Made by a program: the position numbers and the translations under genes
Shown: positions 59,670 to 64,000 of the stretch, piece by piece
How the letters are laid out: each line of letters starts with the position of its first letter
Numbering within the stretch: the first letter of the stretch is position 1
From: Gerris lacustris
Taxonomy: Eukaryota; Arthropoda; Insecta; Hemiptera; Gerridae
NCBI GenBank assembly: GCA_951217055.1
Contig: OX578286.1
Span: 41,459,437-41,523,436, forward strand
Length of the DNA stretch: 64,000 nucleotides
Reading direction: 5' to 3'
The notes under the pieces: model-generated
Seen by the model: the letters and a program-made list of their open reading frames with translations, nothing else
What the model was told of the DNA's origin: nothing
The model's database searches: none

Positions 59670-59893
59670 TTCTTTAGATTGACAATCTGACAATCTTCTT
59701 TGAAGTAACAATCTGAAGAAGGTGTACGGAATGTACTTCTTTAGACTCTTACTCCCCTTGTAAAAACAGAAGTGTGATATTTCTTTGTCCCAAAGTACAT
59801 TTGACTAAACGTGCCTTTGTCTTAATAGTTATTTAGTCAGTCAATTATATTCTAAAAAAAACATAGGGGGAGTAACAATCGAAAGAAGTACCG
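59670..59893. mobile_element. T72-family inverted-repeat element
   Basis: ACTTCTTTAGATTGACAATC at the left and GGGAGTAACAATCGAAAGAA at the right, with the TTCTTTGTCCCAAAGTACAT internal segment. Confidence 0.6.
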
Positions 59894-60119
59894 ATTATTG
59901 ACAAGAGTACATTCCACAAGGCTTTTACTTACCTATTGTCCTACTATGGAATATGCTCTATTATGACAAACAACTAAAGGAAATAAATGGAATATTAGAA
60001 TTGGTAACAGTTCCTACAAAGAATTTGGTAGAAATACAGATTAATAATATGGAGAAAGAATAATTCTTAAATTTGGGAAAAGGAAGGACTTAATAAAGAT
60101 ATGTACCTTAAGAAATGGT

Positions 60120-60288
60120 TACTTCTTTAGATTGGTACTCCCCTGTTTTTTGTTTTTTGTTTTTTTTAGAATATAAATAACAGTAAATAACTATTAAGAT
60201 GAAGGGATGTTTAGACAAATGTACTTTGGGACAGAGGAATATCCCACTTCTGTTTCTGTTTTTATAAGGGGAGTAACAATCTAAAGAA
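60120..60288. mobile_element. T72-family inverted-repeat element
   Basis: ACTTCTTTAGATTGGTACTC ... GGGGAGTAACAATCTAAAGA with the internal ACTTTGGGACAGAGGAATAT segment, in the opposite sense to the copy at 59,670. Confidence 0.65.
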
Positions 60289-60847
60289 GTACCAAAAAAA
60301 TAATCAAACATAGGAATAATTTTAAAACAAGGAACTGGCATTAACGTTAACATAATTTTTTTAAAAAATATATTTTTTATTATAAAAAAGTACAAAAAAA
60401 ATTGTTTAATAAAAAAAAATTCTATAAAATAACATAAAAATTACTTTCAATTAAAACATTTTTTTTTTTTAAAAAAAATTATATATTAAAAAGTTAATTA
60501 TATTTGTTTTATTAGTTATTATTTTTTAATAATATAAAATATTAAGGAAGCTCAGATGTTTCAGCCAGTACGGTTTTTATTATCCTGAAAAAGAAAATAT
60601 TATGATCAGCTTTAGATTTCTTATTAATGGCCTTCTACAGTATTTGAAGCCAATTTTATTTTTTTTCTTTTGTTTATGGCTATATGTCTCCTCTTTTTGA
60701 GGCATCTTCACGCCTTGAAAGTGCCTCAAAAAATCTCAAAATACATGAAAGGTATTCTACTACTAGAAAAAAATATAATTTCATTTATATGTTCTTGAAT
60801 TACATTTATTTATTATTATGTACTTGATTTTTGTTCTGTGGTTGTAG
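60289..60847. other. AT-rich spacer, no confident gene
   Basis: Simple AT-rich DNA to about 60,540, then mixed sequence without a sustained frame. Confidence 0.45.
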
Positions 60848-62399
60848 TAGTTTAGGAGGTAGCGTGCATAAAGGCGGAAATACACATGCTAGTAAAAAAG
60901 CATGCCAGTGGCGAGTTACTAGCACTTCAGTAGCTGGCATGCTGCAGACGCTGTGTACATTTGCCAGTGAAACAGCATGCTAGTATCATCCGGATGATCG
61001 GTCTTGTGCGAGCTACTAGCTCATGACAATACACATTCCAGCCACAGTTCTAGTTTTGAAACAGGCAATCATTTCTTGCCTTCTTTTAGCCAGAATAAAT
61101 GATTAAATAATTGTATTTGATTTAATTAATTTTGATACTTTTATTAATTGTTTCAATGTACCTTATGAATGTATCGGTGCGGAATGAAATTAACCAGATT
61201 GTTCTGTTACTTGCAAAGAACTGTGTTTTAAAACATTTGAAAAATAATAAAAAGACACGAAGAGTGTGGGTAAAGATTGGATAGCTAGAAGGGAATTAGG
61301 TACATGCAGCGAGTCAGTGCCTACTAAATGAAATGCGGTTCGGGGACGTTTATGTTTTTAGGAATCAATTGTGAATGCTTCCGGAGAAAGTTGATGAGTT
61401 GTTGTCAGATACCCGCGAAAGGAAGGTACGCAACTGAAGACTGAAGGGCTGAGGGAGACTCGTTGCTAGCTACTAGCAAGCTTGCGCTGGCAGGCCTGTT
61501 TACACATGCCTTATCAGTTCCCCCTCCCCTCGACTCGCGCCACTGGCAAGACAAAAATCAAACCTCGTGCGATTTTCTCGCATGCTTTTTACACATGTGT
61601 ATACACATGCCAGTAGCTCTCCTCTGCGAGCTACTCGTATGTTTTTGTGCGAGTAACTAGCATGTGTATTTCCGCCTTAAAAGGGACTGACTAAAAACAA
61701 GATAGAATTTTGTGGTATGAATTATTTTTTTGGTTTCCTCTAAGAATATGTGGACTTCAACAAAGTTCATCTGCAGGGCATACTTTAAGTATGCCCTGCA
61801 AGTTTTTATTTAAATAAAAAATATCAGTGAAGAGTGGTCATGTCTGTCCGTTTTGGTGGACAATGTGATTTTCATGATCCTGAGTACAAAATTAGTAAGT
61901 AGACCAAAAAAGATGTAAGTTTGTCACTTGATCCGTTAGTTAGTCAAGTATTTTTATCAAAGAGATTACTTATCAAGCGAAATCTTCATTTTTGGTCTAC
62001 TAACTTACTAACTAATTTTGTACTTAAAAAAAAAATCGGTCCGAGACAACTCAGACAAACTTTCTGATATACGAGTTCATAATTATTTAGCCCAGTGTTT
62101 TCCATTTATTAGTTTTCTTATGTAAATTTAATTATTATTGTGCATTTCATTAAAATTTTATATGAGAAAGTAAAAAAAAAAAAATCATGAAAATCACATT
62201 GTCTATCAAAGTGTGTGGGACATCACTGGTTTCCTCACTGGTTTTTTTTTTTTTTTTTTAAACAGTTTATGGCCAATCTATGTCTTGCAGACGAACTCTG
62301 ACAATCACATACTCTTAACCACAAAAAATTAATTCATACACAAAATTCTGCTGGATGTTAGTTCGTCACTTTTTATGGACTTTATCTCCTGCGCTATTC
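60848..62399. mobile_element. Foldback element, diverged relative of 54,147-54,707, with nested MITE
   Basis: The left end TTTAGGAGGTAGCGTGCATA and the right end TTATCTCCTGCGCTATTC correspond to the 54,147 element. So do internal stretches GTGGACAATGTGATTTTCAT and GATCCTGAGTACAAAATTAG, repeated inverted near 61,990-62,015 and 62,186-62,206. A separate MITE (60,873-61,676) and a GTCCGAGACAACTCAGACAA segment near 62,039 are inserted in it. Confidence 0.65.
60873..61676. mobile_element. MITE with GGCGGAAATACACATGCTAG ends, nested
   Basis: Terminal inverted repeats GGCGGAAATACACATGCTAG and complement. Further CATGCCAGT/ACTGGCATG and GAGCTACTAGC repeats fill the sub-terminal parts. It is inserted just inside the left end of the foldback element. 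Possibly a PIF/Harbinger derivative by its end style; no transposase was seen. Confidence 0.75.
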
Positions 62400-62439
62400 G
62401 ATGGTAAACAATTTGAATAGAAGAGGAATTTTAATTCAT

Positions 62440-62726
62440 ATTTTACGATTTTGGTAGTATTCATACTACGGAACGATTCAATTTTAATTTAAATCAAATT
62501 ATAATTATTATTAACTACGGGAAACAGACAGAGAAAAATACACTCCAGCGCGGGGATATGAACCACCGGCCTCTATATTTCCAGTATAGCGCTCTAACCA
62601 ACTAAGCTACGCAGGAGAATGAATTTCTCTGACGTTAATGATACCTTGACCCGAATTTAAATCCCCGTGCTGGAGTCTATTTTTCTCTGTCTGTTTCCCG
62701 TAGTTAATAATAATTATAATTTGACA
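62440..62726. mobile_element. tRNA-foldback element, copy 3
   Basis: Left flank TTTTGGTAGTATTCATACTA and arm TTATTAACTACGGGAAACAG / AGAGAAAAATACACTCCAGC; right arm GGAGTCTATTTTTCTCTGTC / TGTTTCCCGTAGTTAATAAT. A complete tRNA-like cloverleaf on the minus strand (62,616-62,544) lies in the left arm. The right terminus overlaps the end of the secreted-protein reading frame. Confidence 0.82.
62544..62616 (-). tRNA. tRNA-like sequence in foldback element (probably not functional)
   Basis: The 73-nt sequence has acceptor TCCTGCG pairing with CGCTGGA except one position, D-arm GCTT AGTTGGTTA GAGC, anticodon stem CTATA/TATAG with loop CTGGAAA (anticodon GGA by position), and T-loop TTCATAT with an imperfect T-stem. 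The variable loop is short, unlike serine tRNAs that use GGA. It is in better shape than the copy at 50,100 but is still part of a repeat. Confidence 0.5.
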
Positions 62727-63040
62727 GGAATTTTAATGTTAAATAAGTTATACAAACCCCAGAATGGTGGAGGTGGTCCAAATGGTGGTCCGAATGGTGG
62801 GAAAGGAGGCCACCATGGTGCAGGTCCTAACCATGGTGGAGGTCCTCCGAATGGACCAAATGGTGGGAATGGCCAAAATGTCTCTTGACCTGAGAGTACT
62901 TCTTCTTTAGTTACATTGGTTTCATTTGATGATAAAGCCTCTTCAGTTATTGATCCAACTTCAACATCTATTGGGATTGGTGCGGCTTTAGTGAAGTTCG
63001 AGACAGTCAGAAGACATAAACATACTGCTCCGAAGACAAC
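62714..63040 (-). CDS. Exon of an unrecognised secreted Pro/Trp/Phe-rich protein
   Basis: An acceptor AATTAAATACAG precedes an open 109-codon exon in phase 0. It opens with VVFGAVCLCLLTVSNFTKAA, the hydrophobic part of a signal peptide with a likely cleavage after KA. An acidic spacer follows (IPIDVEVGSITEEALSSNET) with three N-glycosylation-type sites (NFT, NET, NVT), then a low-complexity domain FWPFPPFGPFGGPPPWLGPA / PWWPPFPPFGPPFGPPPPFW and the tail GLYNLFNIKIPVKL. The first exon, with the initiator Met, must lie further right, perhaps outside the window. The final codons and the TAA stop come from the right end of the tRNA-foldback element. No family was recognised. Architecture resembles short secreted peptides or matrix proteins of insects. 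The opposite-strand Gly-rich frame is a shadow of this exon. Confidence 0.75.
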   Translation of the reverse strand, partial: VVFGAVCLCLLTVSNFTKAAPIPIDVEVGSITEEALSSNETNVTKEEVLSGQETFWPFPPFGPFGGPPPWLGPAPWWPPFPPFGPPFGPPPPFWGLYNLFNIKIPVKL

Positions 63041-63099
63041 CTGTATTTAATTAAAAAAAACATATTTATCTTATAATATTACTTTGGGATATATACAAA

Positions 63100-64000
63100 A
63101 AAAAACCTTTAGAATAGTTTTTAGAGATAACGGAAGTATTGTAATCATTCGTTAGAATAAGTTTTAGAGATAATGGAAGTATTGTAATCATTCGTTAGTA
63201 TAAGTTTTAGAGATAACGGAAGTATTGTAGGTAATCATTCGTTAAAATGATTTTGAAGTATTGTAATTATTCTGTAGAATGATTTTTAGAGATAACGGAA
63301 ATTTTGTAATAATTCTTTAGACTCATTTTTAGAGATAACGGAAGCATTGTAATGATTCTTTTGAATGATTTTTAGTGATAACGGAAGTATTGTAATGATT
63401 CTTTTGAATAGTTTTTAGAGATAACGGAAGTTTTGTAATAATTCTTTAGACTCATTTTTAGAGATAACGGAAGTATTGTAATCATTCTTAAGAATGATTT
63501 TTAGTGATAACGGAAGTATTGTAATCATTCTTTAGACTCATTTTTAGAAATAACGGAAGTATTGTAATCATTCTTAAGAATGATTTTTAGTGATAACGGA
63601 AGAATTGTAATAATTCTTTAGACTCATTTTTAGAAATAACGGAAGTATTGTAATCATTCTTAAGAATGATTTTTAGTGATAACGGAAGTATTGTAATAAT
63701 TCTTTAGACTCATTTTTAGAGATAACGGAAGTATTGTAATCATTCTTAAGAATGATTTTTAGTGATAACGGAAGTATTGTAATAATTCTTTAGACTCATT
63801 TTTAGTGATAACGGAAGCATTGTAATCATTCTTAAGAATGATTTTTAGTGATAACGGAAGTATTGTAATAATTCTTTAGACTCATTTTTAGTGATAACGG
63901 AAGCATTGTAATCATTCTTAAGAATGATTTTTAGTGATAACGGAAGTATTGTAATGATTTTTTAGAATGATTTATAGAGATAACTGAAGTATTGTAATCA
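63100..64000. repeat. Tandem array, 43-bp unit in 86-bp dimers, open to the right
   Basis: Units alternate TGATTTTTAGTGATAACGGA / AGTATTGTAATCATTCTTAA / GAA and CTCATTTTTAGAGATAACGG / AAGTATTGTAATAATTCTTT / AGA. About 20 copies are seen and the array continues past the window. It probably lies in an intron of the secreted-protein gene. Single diverged units with GGTAACGGAAGC occur near 2,488 and 52,004. Confidence 0.88.

Noticed and set aside
60543..60588. Possible minus-strand terminal exon (acceptor TTTCTTTTTCAG, then IIKTVLAETSELP-stop)
   Set aside because: Only about 14 codons, with no partner exon identified. The neighbouring secreted-protein frame already ends at its own stop, so the evidence is too weak.
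62667..62888. Plus-strand Gly/Asn/Pro-rich frame (GGPNGG type)
   Set aside because: It is antisense to a better-supported secreted-protein exon with a splice acceptor and signal peptide, and its start lies in a transposon arm.

Overview
This is an animal nuclear genome window, most likely from an arthropod and probably an insect. The genes have GT-AG introns. A MEF2-type MADS protein, an ALR/Erv1 sulfhydryl oxidase and a SLC35B3-type PAPS transporter are recognisable. The non-coding DNA is very AT-rich and crowded with insect-style mobile elements (Tc1/mariner, pogo-like, PIF/Harbinger-like, hAT-like, TTAA-flanked, tRNA- and 5S-derived SINEs). The species cannot be named from sequence alone.

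Layout. 1-2 kb holds repeats, including a pogo-like MITE. 2.0-8.1 kb is a four-exon WD40-repeat gene on the minus strand. It lies head-to-head with a single-exon Mef2 coding region on the plus strand (10,194-11,249), and the two share an upstream region of about 2 kb. From 11.3 to 39.6 kb there is no convincing host gene. That stretch is AT-rich DNA with tandem arrays (13.0-14.0, 14.9-16.8, 23.8-24.4 and 29.35-29.85 kb), (TA)n tracts and many short transposons. 39.7-47.6 kb is Alr (minus strand, 4 exons), head-to-head across about 1 kb with Papst2/Slc35b3 (plus strand, 6 exons, 48.65-55.13 kb). 55.8-58.6 kb is a large 17/34-bp satellite-like array. 58.9-62.7 kb is nested transposons. 62.7-63.04 kb is a minus-strand exon of an unrecognised small secreted protein rich in Pro, Trp and Phe. 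The right edge is a 43-bp tandem array that runs out of the window.

The recognised genes do not form a pathway. MEF2 is a transcription factor, ALR works in mitochondrial intermembrane-space disulfide formation, and PAPST2 supplies the Golgi with sulfate donor. The most unusual items are the intronless Mef2 reading frame, a palindromic element family carrying tRNA-like cloverleaves (one copy supplies the stop codon of the secreted-protein exon), a 72-bp array of hairpin monomers with a 216-bp higher-order period inside a Papst2 intron, a 561-bp near-perfect foldback inserted in that array with a TTA duplication, and several short elements with similar ends, one of which retains a Harbinger transposase fragment. 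Coordinates of repeats are read by eye and may be off by a few bases unless a target-site duplication is stated.
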